Assembly: GCF_008369125.1 (NCBI RefSeq)
Contig: NZ_VOAY01000006.1
Coordinates: 1-64,000 of the forward strand
Source of the DNA: Allopusillimonas sp008369125
Lineage (GTDB): Bacteria; Pseudomonadota; Gammaproteobacteria; Burkholderiales; Burkholderiaceae_B
Direction: 5' to 3'
DNA: 64,000 bases
Of this stretch, positions 45,533-53,404 are shown piece after piece. The first letter of the stretch is position 1. Each line of letters starts with the position of its first letter. Below the pieces are notes generated by a model. The model was not told the DNA's origin, made no database searches, and saw only the letters and a list, made by a program, of their open reading frames with translations. The translations under genes and the position numbers were made by a program.

Positions 45533-46570
45533 ATGGCGACCATTGTAAAACGTAACGGAAAATTCTCTGCCCGAATCCGCATAAAAGGCTATCCGACTGT
45601 TAGCCAGTCATTTAACACCGCTCGTGCCGCTCAATCTTGGGCGGTAAGTATTGAGGATGCAATCAGGCGAGGTACTCATAACTTTAAGGAAGCTATTGTA
45701 CCGAACTTGAGCGAAGCCCTACGCAGGTACGAAGGCACCGTAACCGTGCAAAAGCGCGGGGCACTGGCTGAAAAATACGTCATAAGCATCTGGCGGCAAA
45801 CCAAGCTAGCCCGCCAGCCCTTGGACTTTATCCAACCCAGTGAAGTTGCAGAGCTACGGGACGCATGGCTAAAAAATCTAGCCCCCGGCACGGTAACTCG
45901 CCGCCTCACGCTATTAAGCCACCTGTTCGAAATAGCCCGCAAAGACTGGGGTTTACCTGTACAGAATCCCGTTAAGGACGTGCGCAGGCCTTCCGTCCAT
46001 AATGAAAGAGCGCGGCGCATAACCGATGAGGAGCTGCGGCTGGTACTGGCAGCTTCTCGCAGTTCGACACTCAAAACTATTGCCCCGCTTGCTCTAGCAA
46101 CAGGTGCCCGGCTGGGTGAGTTGGTGGGTGCTCAATGGCGGCATGTTGATCTTCAGGCGCGTGTTATGCATTTCCCGCTTACCAAGAACGGAACCAGCCG
46201 CACCATACCCCTATCGCCTGACGCGTTAGCCATCCTGAGTCCCCTATCCGGTCAAGTAGGCGAGTCTGTCTTTAAAGTCACTTCGCACAGTATGAGTACG
46301 GCTTGGATACGTGCCGTTGATAGGGCTAGGCAAACCTATGAAAAGGAATGCGTCCGGGCAGGCGTAGAGATTAGCGAGACTTGGCTTGTGGGCTTGCGTT
46401 TTCATGATTTGCGGCATGAGTTCACATCAAGAATGGCTGAGCGCGGCCTAAATGCCTATGAGCTATCCGCGATTACCGGGCATAAGAACTTGGGCATGCT
46501 GGCTAGATATACGCACTTAAGGCCAAGTGATCTAGCAGCGAAGCTGGCCTCGTTGGAGGCCCGCGCATGA
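45533..46570 (+). CDS. Tyrosine site-specific integrase
   Basis: A 345-residue phage-type tyrosine recombinase. A short N-terminal arm-binding segment (MATIVKRNGKFSARIRIKGY) and a SAM-like core-binding domain (about 60-150) precede the catalytic domain, whose residues are all visible: R193 (ATGARLGEL), H291 and R294 (HDLRHEF), H317 (TGHKN) and nucleophile Y326 (LARYTHL). AGAGG precedes the ATG. The gene points inward from attL, 100 bp away. It should catalyse recombination between the 95-bp repeats. Its stop overlaps the next start. Confidence 0.95.
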   Translation: MATIVKRNGKFSARIRIKGYPTVSQSFNTARAAQSWAVSIEDAIRRGTHNFKEAIVPNLSEALRRYEGTVTVQKRGALAEKYVISIWRQTKLARQPLDFIQPSEVAELRDAWLKNLAPGTVTRRLTLLSHLFEIARKDWGLPVQNPVKDVRRPSVHNERARRITDEELRLVLAASRSSTLKTIAPLALATGARLGELVGAQWRHVDLQARVMHFPLTKNGTSRTIPLSPDALAILSPLSGQVGESVFKVTSHSMSTAWIRAVDRARQTYEKECVRAGVEISETWLVGLRFHDLRHEFTSRMAERGLNAYELSAITGHKNLGMLARYTHLRPSDLAAKLASLEARA

Positions 46571-46926
46571 AAGGGGATATCGACGGGCTTGTGGCCGCGC
46601 TCTCTGCATTGATCGCACAGCAGCAGGATATTGCAAATCTGGCTGCACGCCTGCAACAGCATGCATTGGCACCGGATCAAAACGCAGATCAAAAGGATGG
46701 AGTGCGAATACAGAGACCGATGTTTGTATCGACTACAGCACCACCCTTGTTCGTACGCATGAAAGACCTGCCAGCGCTGACTGGCATATCTAGGGCTGAG
46801 ATTTACCGCAAGATAGCTGCGGGTTCGTTCCCTAGGCCGGTATCGCTGGGTACTCGTGCAGTGGCGTGGCGCATCGCTGATTTACAGGCGTGGGCTAACA
46901 GCCTGCAGGTACAGGACTCGACGTAA
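46567..46926 (+). CDS. AlpA-family regulator or excisionase
   Basis: A 119-residue protein coupled to the integrase by an ATGA overlap. The C-terminal half (about 55-112) is an AlpA/MerR-like helix-turn-helix: MKDLPALTGISRAEIYRKIA, then GSFPRPVSLGTRAVAWR and DLQAWANS. The N-terminal half is glutamine-rich and helical. In P4-like elements such proteins (Vis, AlpA) activate or repress int and promote excision. Confidence 0.82.
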   Translation: MKGDIDGLVAALSALIAQQQDIANLAARLQQHALAPDQNADQKDGVRIQRPMFVSTTAPPLFVRMKDLPALTGISRAEIYRKIAAGSFPRPVSLGTRAVAWRIADLQAWANSLQVQDST

Positions 46927-47086
46927 CTTTACCAGCGCAGCAGGCGGCTAAAACGTCGACGGCTGCGATGTTCTTTAACAAGATGAAGTAGTCTTCTTTG
47001 AAGGCTGGCCCAGAGTAATGCTCGGCCAGCCAGCTTTGAAAACATGCTTGCATAAGCGGAATATTTTGCGTTACAATCATATTCAT
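46895..47086 (-). CDS. Possible small protein between the regulators
   Basis: A 63-residue frame starts MNMIVTQNIPLMQACFQSWL and is rich in Ala, Cys and aromatic residues. A weak TCAGG lies before the ATG. It runs against the AlpA-like gene with a 32-bp tail overlap and diverges from the helix-turn-helix gene at 47128, an arrangement common for lysogeny-type switches. I do not recognise it, and it may be noncoding. Confidence 0.35.
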   Translation of the reverse strand: MNMIVTQNIPLMQACFQSWLAEHYSGPAFKEDYFILLKNIAAVDVLAACCAGKVTSSPVPAGC

Positions 47087-47127
47087 AAGCGCCTGACTAA
47101 TAACAAATAATTCACAAGGGCTTTTGC

Positions 47128-47343
47128 ATGACTTATCCCGACTCCAATTTAATTTATGGCTATGCCCGCTTGGCACACATGCTAGGCATGACCCCTAACG
47201 CGCTGCACCAGCGCAAGCACCGCGGCCGTTTCACACTAAAGCCTGTATTCCATATCGGCAGGACGGCTGTCTTTGACCGGCGGCAGGCAAATGTGTATAT
47301 GCAGCAGTTCGAGGCTGACGCCAAAAGGAAGTCCAGGATCTAA
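47128..47343 (+). CDS. Small helix-turn-helix DNA-binding protein
   Basis: A 71-residue basic protein: YGYARLAHMLGMTPNALHQR looks like a helix-turn-helix whose recognition helix ends in HQRKHRGRF, followed by a beta-wing-like PVFHIGRTAVFDRRQANVY. This layout is shared by small phage and element regulators related to AlpA/Cox proteins. It precedes several unknown genes leading to the primase and may control that operon. Confidence 0.65.
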   Translation: MTYPDSNLIYGYARLAHMLGMTPNALHQRKHRGRFTLKPVFHIGRTAVFDRRQANVYMQQFEADAKRKSRI

Positions 47344-47390
47344 TAGCCGTACACGCCACCACAACGAAGAATAAGAAGGAGCAAATCCTC

Positions 47391-47546
47391 ATGGGCAAAG
47401 AAAAGCTCACAACAGTTCGAGTACCGCTTTACATACGCATAAAGGGTTGGTTCAACCGCCGTCAGTGGTTGCATTTACACGTCAGATATCAATACCCTTT
47501 AATTGGGGCGGCGGAGTGCTGCGCATCAGCGCTTCTACTGTTCTAA
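47391..47546 (+). CDS. 51-residue basic protein, unknown
   Basis: ATG 47391 is preceded by a strong AAGGAG at 9 bp. The product begins MGKEKLTTVRVPLYIRIKGW and carries a basic, aromatic segment (FNRRQWLHLHVRYQYP) before a short hydrophobic C-terminus with two cysteines (AAECCASALLLF). No family is recognised. Its ribosome binding site is among the best in the element, which argues for a real gene. Confidence 0.5.
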   Translation: MGKEKLTTVRVPLYIRIKGWFNRRQWLHLHVRYQYPLIGAAECCASALLLF

Positions 47547-47570
47547 TCAGCATCTTTTAAGGAACAATTC

Positions 47571-47585
47571 ATGACTGCTCATTGA
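47571..47585 (+). other. Possible 4-codon leader peptide
   Basis: AAGGAACAATTC precedes ATG-ACT-GCT-CAT-TGA. The well-placed ribosome binding site before a minimal frame may mark a translated leader in the 133-bp gap ahead of the 47680 gene, or may be chance. Confidence 0.2.
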
Positions 47586-47679
47586 TAATTGCCTGACGGG
47601 CCCTTACTTGCGACCGCTTTAGTAGTACTTTAGATACCCGTCACAACACAGTCATTACAACAATAATAAGGAGTGACAT

Positions 47680-48177
47680 ATGCAAGACCCAGCACAGCAA
47701 GACCAGATCATCTATTACCAGCAGTGTCATGAGCGAGCCTCACAACGGCTTGAAGATATGATTGAGGAGTTAACCATGAAGCATGGCTATGAGTCTTACT
47801 GCACTCAGCTGCGCGGACCCTTAATTGACCTCATTACCGCGCACCTACTGACGCTAAATGCAACAATTCGTTTGGGTGGGCCTGAAACCATCGCGTATGG
47901 CATACAAGAAAGCGACGCTGCATTGATCAAGAAGATAGGACGGTTGATACTGGACGACGGTCAACAGCTATTTGAGCCTGCCGAAATGGCGCTCGCACGG
48001 TGCAAACTGCCCAAGCGTGCGCAACGCGAAATTCATAATGAATGGGTTCTATCACGAGGCATGTTCCACGCCAAACCGCGTTTGCGTTGCCTCACGACAA
48101 AGCTGGCAAAGCGGGGACGGAAAATGAGTCACGCTGCGCTTGACCGCTTTGTCGACCAGCCAGAACGATTCTGGTAA
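47680..48177 (+). CDS. Element protein of unknown function
   Basis: A 165-residue cytoplasmic protein, helical in character, with a glutamine-rich N-terminus (MQDPAQQDQIIYYQQCHERA) and a basic C-terminal region containing CLTTKLAKRGRKMSH. AAGGAG lies 6 bp before the ATG. It sits between the regulators and the structured leader of the replication operon. I do not recognise a domain. Confidence 0.7.
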   Translation: MQDPAQQDQIIYYQQCHERASQRLEDMIEELTMKHGYESYCTQLRGPLIDLITAHLLTLNATIRLGGPETIAYGIQESDAALIKKIGRLILDDGQQLFEPAEMALARCKLPKRAQREIHNEWVLSRGMFHAKPRLRCLTTKLAKRGRKMSHAALDRFVDQPERFW

Positions 48178-48206
48178 GAATTCGTAAAACGGTCTATGTC
48201 GCTATG

Positions 48207-48330
48207 CCCTGCCTTATATGGCTTAAGCCTTCAACAGTGCAGGGATGAGGAACAGGCTGGTATTACGTGAGTGAAGCATCGTCGCGATGGCTTCACAGAA
48301 ACCCCGAGCCGGGGCGGGTCAACCCCCGGC
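48207..48330 (+). ncRNA. Hairpin-rich leader, candidate P4 CI/C4-like antisense RNA
   Basis: Three or four strong hairpins follow one another. CCCTGC (48207) pairs with GCAGGG (48239) around the palindrome GGCTTAAGCC. GTGAAGCATCG (48271) pairs with CGAT-G-GCTTCAC (48285-48296) around a 3-nt loop. CCCCG-AGC-CGGGG (48302-48314) competes with GCCGGGG (48308) pairing to CCCCGGC (48324-48330). Phages P4 and P1 use compact RNAs of this style (CI RNA, C4) to terminate transcription ahead of replication genes. The position upstream of the primase operon matches. No covariance search was possible. Confidence 0.45.
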
Positions 48331-48362
48331 ACACCTTATAAAAACACTAAAAAGGGTGATCG

Positions 48363-48590
48363 ATGCCATACAAACACTCTCTGATGATGGGCGATGGCCT
48401 GAAAGAAGCCTCTGAGTTGGCGGAGGTGCTAGCTGCATACAGACGTTTAGATGATGGCGTAACCGCACGTTGCGCATCGTTCAAGGTGCTTCACCTTGCC
48501 GCACTGGTAGAAAACCTGCGCCGCCTGCATACGGAAGCTGAGCGTCTAAAAGACCAGCTGCAGCACCGCATGGCAGCGATGACCCCGTAA
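48363..48590 (+). CDS. Small helical protein of unknown function
   Basis: A 75-residue protein, MPYKHSLMMGDGLKEASELA onward, with a C-terminal amphipathic and probably coiled-coil helix (ENLRRLHTEAERLKDQLQHR). It lies after the hairpin cluster and before a terminator-like hairpin that separates it from the primase gene. In P4 the corresponding slot holds small regulators such as Kil and epsilon; sequence similarity is not evident. Confidence 0.55.
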   Translation: MPYKHSLMMGDGLKEASELAEVLAAYRRLDDGVTARCASFKVLHLAALVENLRRLHTEAERLKDQLQHRMAAMTP

Positions 48591-48596
48591 AGAATA

Positions 48597-48705
48597 AAGA
48601 CCCCGGAGCATGGTGCTTCGGAGCCTTTAGAATCGTAAGTTATTTAGCAGCGGTCCAAGCTTCTATTATAACTTGCGAGACACCCTAAGGCTAGCTTTTA
48701 GCCTG
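48597..48705 (+). promoter_or_regulatory. Hairpins in the primase leader
   Basis: CCGGAGCA-TGG-TGCTTCGG at 48603-48621, flanked by AAAG and CTTT, looks like an intrinsic terminator. CGTAAGTTAT (48634) pairs with ATAACTTGCG (48668), and GGCTA-GCTTT-TAGCC follows near 48691-48705. Three successive stems in the 143-bp gap suggest termination or attenuation control of primase expression. Confidence 0.5.
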
Positions 48706-48733
48706 CTAACCCGCTTGTTATAAGGATGTCCTA

Positions 48734-51496
48734 ATGACAAATCATAACCAGAAGATCGGTATTCAAGCCGACAGCAGTATCGAAGCCCCATTTATCAGCG
48801 ACGCTGATATGGGCGATATGGGGGCGGTGCCCGCCCCCGATTTGCAAGCAGTGCTTGACAGCATCTTGATTAAGGCTGGCCGAGAGCCTCAGACGCTGTA
48901 TCGCGGATACCAGATGCGTGATAACAAAGATGCTCAGGGGCAAAGCGTGGAAGAAAAGTGGAAGTATGTGTCCGAACGGGACTCGGCAAACCGCTTTGAA
49001 CAGCTTCATCCGATGTTTGCCACGGTGCTGGCCTCGACGTATCGCAAAGACAGTGAGGACGTGAGCAGGTCAGATGCGCTGAGCCTAGGGCACTTTGCCT
49101 ATTTCGATTTCGATTTCGATGCAGATAGCATTGATGAGGTATTGCCTAAGGTGCGCCAGTTTATCGGGAAACTAACGGATGCAGGAGCAGACGCCACTGC
49201 GCTGCATATCTATGCGAGCGGCGGCAAGGGTTTTCACGTCATGGTGCCGCTTGAGATGTTCTTGCCTAATGGCGTTTGGAGCTTAGGCCTTGATGATGTA
49301 GCGGGCTTTCATCAAATCATTAAAGAAATTGCCTTCACGCTCAACGTGGATACGCTAGACATGCGTGTGTACACGTCAGCGCGCATGTGGCGACAGGCTA
49401 ACGTCAAGCGCGTACGCAACACGTACAAGGTGCCAGTAGCGTTTGCTGACCTGGTGTCTATGGATGCAGATCGCTACGCAGAGATGGTGAGCGCCTCCCG
49501 CGAGGATATTGCCCGATGCCCTGCTAAATTCGTACCGGCCCTTGGGCTGATGTGGGTGAACGCTCGGGACAAGGTGCGGGATTTGCTCAAGGTGCGGGCG
49601 CAACGTGCAGCCGCCCCCCGCCGTGAGGTTGCCGCGGAAGAAATCGACCGCTACTCTGACGCGTTATGGGCCATTGATCCAGACGCGGGCGGCTATGGTG
49701 ACTGGTTCTCTTGCGTGGCAGCTACTAATGACTTGTTTGACGGTAGTGATCAAGGGTTTGCACTGGTGGATGGATGGAGCAAACAGGGCAGCAAATACAG
49801 CTATCAGGCGCTGCTTTCCACGTGGGAAGGGCTAGATGGAAACCCTGCGGGCGGAAGCGCCATAACGGCGGCTACGGTGTATCAATTGGCCTATAAAGCA
49901 GGGTGGGAGGATAAGTGGCAGCACCTGAACCCCAATCACAACCCGGCGGTAAAAGAGGATGCTACGCCAGTCCATAACACTGAGGTGGGGATGGCTGAAT
50001 ACCTTATGCGCAAGTATGCGGATCAACTGTTGTACATCATGGACTTAGAGATGTGGTATTTCTGGGACGGCAAGGTCTGGCAGCGGGATGATGACGCGTA
50101 CAGCCTTAATAAGGTAATAAAGCGGGAAGGCAGACTGCTTAGAGAGCGTATCGGTCAAGGGTTAAAAAAGGATCTGACAGAAGCGACGGAGCAAGGCGAT
50201 AAGGAAGCCATGCGAAAGGCCCAGCAGGCCCTCACGGCTCACATTAAGTTCTACGATGGTCTGGAGTCAGCCCGCACCATCGACGCAGTGAAAAAGCTGA
50301 TGAAGGCAGAGGTTCGCCGTGTGACGCATCAGGCACTTGATGCGGAGCCATTTCTGCTTAACGTTCAGAACGGTGTCGTTGATCTGCGAACAGGGGAACT
50401 TCTGCAGCATACGCCAGAACGTCTGATGTCTAAAATAACTTCTGTACCGTACAACGTCTCTGCGCCGTGCCCGAACTTTCAAAAATTCATCTTTGACGTT
50501 TCGAAGGATCGCCAAGAGTGGGTGGACTATGTGCAACTTGCATTGGGCTACAGCCTGTCGGGTGACATGGCAATGCAAAAAGCGTTCTTCCAAGGCGGGC
50601 AGGGCTCTAACGGCAAAAGTACGCTGAATAACACACTGCTTAAGCTACTGGGTACCTACGCCCAGCGTGTGCCGGTACAAATGCTTATGGTTGCCCGGCG
50701 CAAGGCTGGCGCTGTTGCACCAAGCCCGCAAATGATGAACCTGCCGGGTACGCGAATAGTATTTGTCACAGAGGCTGAAGATGGCAATCAGCTCAATGAG
50801 GGAGCCTTTAAAAACCTCGTGTCCACTGACCCCCTGCCAGCGCGGAATCTTTTCGCCAAGCGAATTGCTGAGATAAGGCCACAATTTAAGCTATGGCCTG
50901 CGTTCAATGAGTTGCCCAAGGTGGCGTCCACGCTTGATGGCGTATGGCGGCGGATTGTGTCTATCCCGTTTGACATGAACTACAGCGGCGCGGACAAGGA
51001 CAAGCGGGTCTACGGGATGGAGGATATCTTGTCAGCGGAAGGCGAAGGTATCCTCGCGTGGTGCGTGGATGGTTTCCGCAAGCTGTGGAAGCAATCGACC
51101 AATGCTGAGGGGCAGAGGATTGGATGGGCACTGGATGAGCCGGAATGCCTAATGGCGGCAAAGGAGAGGTACCGCCGTGAGTTGGACATCATCTGGCGTT
51201 TTGTGGATGATTGTTTAGTGCAGGATGAACCCGAAAATGCCAATGAAGGCGAAATCCCCGCAACGATGTTGTACGCCGCCTATGCAAATTTTTGCCAGTG
51301 CAACAACTTAGCGAAGGTGAACAGTACAAGGTTTGGCCGGGATATCGCAAAGCATCTGACGGAAAAGCGCCGAAATATTAGGGGTAACGTCTATTATGGG
51401 TGGCGCATTTTGGACGTATGGGTAACTTCGAGCATGAAGGAACAGCAGGGAAACCGGACTGATATTCTTACCCGAGCGGTCTATATCGCCGACTAA
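48734..51496 (+). CDS. P4-type primase-helicase (replication initiator)
   Basis: A 920-residue fusion. The N-terminal archaeo-eukaryotic-type primase has catalytic D125-F-D127 in YFDFDFDAD and the SGGKGFHV motif at 162-169. A PriCT-2-like linker follows (about 300-370), then a D5-type N-terminal domain and a superfamily 3 helicase with Walker A GGQGSNGKST (621-630), Walker B-like FVTEAEDGNQ near 677 and sensor FNELPKV near 724. AAGGA precedes the ATG. P4 alpha combines the same activities with origin binding, so this protein probably starts replication at the iteron region directly downstream. Confidence 0.93.
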   Translation: MTNHNQKIGIQADSSIEAPFISDADMGDMGAVPAPDLQAVLDSILIKAGREPQTLYRGYQMRDNKDAQGQSVEEKWKYVSERDSANRFEQLHPMFATVLASTYRKDSEDVSRSDALSLGHFAYFDFDFDADSIDEVLPKVRQFIGKLTDAGADATALHIYASGGKGFHVMVPLEMFLPNGVWSLGLDDVAGFHQIIKEIAFTLNVDTLDMRVYTSARMWRQANVKRVRNTYKVPVAFADLVSMDADRYAEMVSASREDIARCPAKFVPALGLMWVNARDKVRDLLKVRAQRAAAPRREVAAEEIDRYSDALWAIDPDAGGYGDWFSCVAATNDLFDGSDQGFALVDGWSKQGSKYSYQALLSTWEGLDGNPAGGSAITAATVYQLAYKAGWEDKWQHLNPNHNPAVKEDATPVHNTEVGMAEYLMRKYADQLLYIMDLEMWYFWDGKVWQRDDDAYSLNKVIKREGRLLRERIGQGLKKDLTEATEQGDKEAMRKAQQALTAHIKFYDGLESARTIDAVKKLMKAEVRRVTHQALDAEPFLLNVQNGVVDLRTGELLQHTPERLMSKITSVPYNVSAPCPNFQKFIFDVSKDRQEWVDYVQLALGYSLSGDMAMQKAFFQGGQGSNGKSTLNNTLLKLLGTYAQRVPVQMLMVARRKAGAVAPSPQMMNLPGTRIVFVTEAEDGNQLNEGAFKNLVSTDPLPARNLFAKRIAEIRPQFKLWPAFNELPKVASTLDGVWRRIVSIPFDMNYSGADKDKRVYGMEDILSAEGEGILAWCVDGFRKLWKQSTNAEGQRIGWALDEPECLMAAKERYRRELDIIWRFVDDCLVQDEPENANEGEIPATMLYAAYANFCQCNNLAKVNSTRFGRDIAKHLTEKRRNIRGNVYYGWRILDVWVTSSMKEQQGNRTDILTRAVYIAD

Positions 51497-51505
51497 ACCG
51501 GGTTC

Positions 51506-51777
51506 ATGTAGGGTTTTATGTAGGGTTTGCAAAAGCCCTACACCTCAAGGCCCTTTATCCATGCGAGTCTTGAGAATCCATGTATAGATGTATAGTTTTC
51601 GTGAATAAAAGTTTTCCCATACACGAGAACAAGTGGGGCTAGTCGCTTCCTATATGAGGTTTATTTATTAAAAACTATACATACTATACATAGAAAAAGG
51701 GAAAGCCCTTGTTCATGCGGGTTTCAAGCATGTAGGGTTCACCTAAAACCCTACATAAACTATACATGACCCTACAT
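51506..51777. promoter_or_regulatory. Iteron-rich candidate origin of replication
   Basis: Directly after the primase gene, ATGTAGGGTT boxes occur at 51506, 51518 and 51730, with inverted forms at 51535 (GCCCTACA), 51747 (AACCCTACAT) and 51769 (ACCCTACAT). Between them lie CTATACAT boxes: two in inverted form at 51580 and 51588 and three direct at 51675, 51684 and 51760. The centre (51640-51700) is AT-rich. Two iteron types around an AT-rich core next to an initiator gene is a typical replication origin layout. No gene fits the 378-bp gap. Confidence 0.65.
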
Positions 51778-51874
51778 AACCACCTTGAACATATAACAAG
51801 CTGAAAAATCTCTGAGAATGACGGCCCACCATTGCGCCCAAACAGCCTTACAAAAATAATAAGAGGTAGCCCAA

Positions 51875-52321
51875 ATGGATATACACTTGAGCTTTGACCC
51901 TAACCCGGCCAAAGAAGCTGACGCACTAACGGCGTTCATCCTTGACCCGAAGAACCCGCCGCCAATCTACACCTGCCAAGCCGAAGGCGATAAGCCATAT
52001 GTGATCAAGTCTCTACTGCGCCGCGCTCAAGTGCTGGAGCACCTATGGTTTCGCTTGATTGGTGAAAGCCTAGAGGCAGGCCAGCCCAAGGTTCGGGGCG
52101 AACTTGCACGGCAGGCACACGCTGCAAACAAAGAACTTATGACGATTCAAAGCGCCTTGTACAAGATACAGCGCGATAACGGCCTGCAATGCGTGAGGCC
52201 TACAGAATTACTGCTTGCTGACGCGCCCCCGCCGCCAGGCTTGACCAATCGGGAGCGTGTACAGGTAGAGATGGCGGCCGATGAGGTTTATGAGGCAGAA
52301 TTCAACGGCCCTAGCCCTTGA
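51875..52321 (+). CDS. Element protein of unknown function
   Basis: A 148-residue soluble protein beginning MDIHLSFDPNPAKEADALTA with a helical middle and a proline-rich ADAPPPPGLTNRERVQ segment near the C-terminus. Its last 44 codons recur, diverged, at 53165-53299. It lies after the candidate origin at the start of the variable cargo region. No domain is recognised; it may be a conserved structural or regulatory gene of this element family next to its cargo site. Confidence 0.65.
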   Translation: MDIHLSFDPNPAKEADALTAFILDPKNPPPIYTCQAEGDKPYVIKSLLRRAQVLEHLWFRLIGESLEAGQPKVRGELARQAHAANKELMTIQSALYKIQRDNGLQCVRPTELLLADAPPPPGLTNRERVQVEMAADEVYEAEFNGPSP

Positions 52322-52374
52322 GCGAAACCGAACCCGGCCCTTGCCAAGCCTCAGTTGCCAAGCGAAACCGAAAA
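52322..52374 (+). repeat. Two GCGAAACCGAA boxes
   Basis: GCGAAACCGAA occurs at 52322 and GCGAAACCGAAAA at 52362, right after the preceding stop. Related boxes flank the restriction gene at 53153, 58543 and 58790. Confidence 0.6.
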
Positions 52375-52414
52375 TGAAGCCCGCCAGCCGCCCTCACTGT
52401 TTAAAACTGCGGGC

Positions 52415-53023
52415 TTAAAGCAACCGTGCTTTACGGGGAATTTCACGGGCTTTTCTTTGCGCCTCGGCGGCCTCTCTTTCTTGCTCTTTCTTGGCCTCTA
52501 GCTTGGCATTCTCATAATCTGCCAGAGACACAGGGACAAGTCTTACGAGCAGAATTACCGAGTCCATATAGGCCGACCTTAGGTACTCAATTCGCGTGAA
52601 GTCACCTTCCCATATGCGCCGGAGATTATCGCCCGTGTTCTCATCTCTAAATGTACCGGGCACGCGCCCGTATCGCTCATTCGCTATATCTTCCAGCTCT
52701 TGCGCATTCTCAAATCTTGAAATGATGCCTATTTCCCTAATATCCCCTGAGAACGTTACAGACATATCCCCTCTGTACGGGAAGCCCAAATCAGGCAAAT
52801 TACGCAGGTTCCAAGTGTGCCCAATGTCTCCTTCACGCCCTGGCAAGCGATCAGTTTTACACAAGCCACTACCTGTATCGGTGCATTCTGGAATATCGGA
52901 CGCAGGCCCACCTATGCGTATACCCATAAAGCTATCGGGCTGCTGTTCCCAAACCACGCCAGCCGCTTGGGATCCGAACGAGATCAAAGACGCCATGAGC
53001 GCCCACGCTATCTTCAGTTTCAT
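52415..53023 (-). CDS. Exported protein of unknown function (cargo)
   Basis: A 202-residue protein with a cleavable signal peptide (MKLKIAWALMASLISFGSQA, cleavage near residue 21), so it should be periplasmic. Two cysteines close together (PECTDTGSGLCKT) may form a disulfide. The C-terminal 40 residues are highly charged and probably helical (KLEAKKEQEREAAEAQRKAR). It is the only minus-strand gene of good quality in the element and lies between two copies of a gene tail, so it looks like an inserted cargo cassette. Function unknown. Confidence 0.65.
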   Translation of the reverse strand: MKLKIAWALMASLISFGSQAAGVVWEQQPDSFMGIRIGGPASDIPECTDTGSGLCKTDRLPGREGDIGHTWNLRNLPDLGFPYRGDMSVTFSGDIREIGIISRFENAQELEDIANERYGRVPGTFRDENTGDNLRRIWEGDFTRIEYLRSAYMDSVILLVRLVPVSLADYENAKLEAKKEQEREAAEAQRKAREIPRKARLL

Positions 53024-53152
53024 GCTTCCCCCCTATTCTTGTTACACCTTGAGCAATATAAGGTAACACCTTCAAAGCGTCCAACTCTGCACATGTGAGA
53101 TGTTAGGCGAGGCCATTGCGGACGCAGAGGCCTGCACGCTACCGGCATTAAA

Positions 53153-53166
53153 CGAAACCGAAAACG
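53153..53166 (+). repeat. Left copy of 14-bp inverted repeat around the restriction gene
   Basis: CGAAACCGAAAACG is present here and, exactly inverted, at 58543-58556, so the pair encloses the duplicated gene tail and the Type ISP gene over about 5.4 kb. Confidence 0.7.
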
Positions 53167-53299
53167 CCCACTGAACTTGCGCCTTGCTGACGCGCCCCCG
53201 CCGCCAGGCTTGACCAATCGGGAGCGTGTACAGGCTGAGATGGTGACCGGTCAGACTTATGAGGCGGAGTTCAGCCGTCAACACTCAAGCACCACCTGA
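53165..53299 (+). pseudogene. Diverged duplicate of the 3' end of the 51875 gene
   Basis: Forty-four codons and a stop match the tail of the gene at 51875-52321. A 52-bp stretch is identical (52214-52265 and 53183-53234) and the rest is diverged while keeping frame: LTNRERVQAEM and YEAEF are conserved. There is no start codon or body. The divergence outside the 52-bp core suggests recombination between related elements rather than a recent simple duplication. Confidence 0.8.
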
Positions 53300-53404
53300 A
53301 ACGCCTCTTCTGATCTTAGTGAGTGAAGACGCACTGATATCTATGCGCCAACTGGTATATTTGCCTTAAACATTTTTTGTTCACATTCCTACGGGTCAGC
53401 TTGC

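Noticed and set aside
45349..45582. 77-residue minus-strand frame ending in the alaC tail
   Set aside because: It is a chance fusion of element DNA antisense to the int start with the alaC remnant in attL; no ribosome binding site. It is mentioned only as evidence for the split operon.
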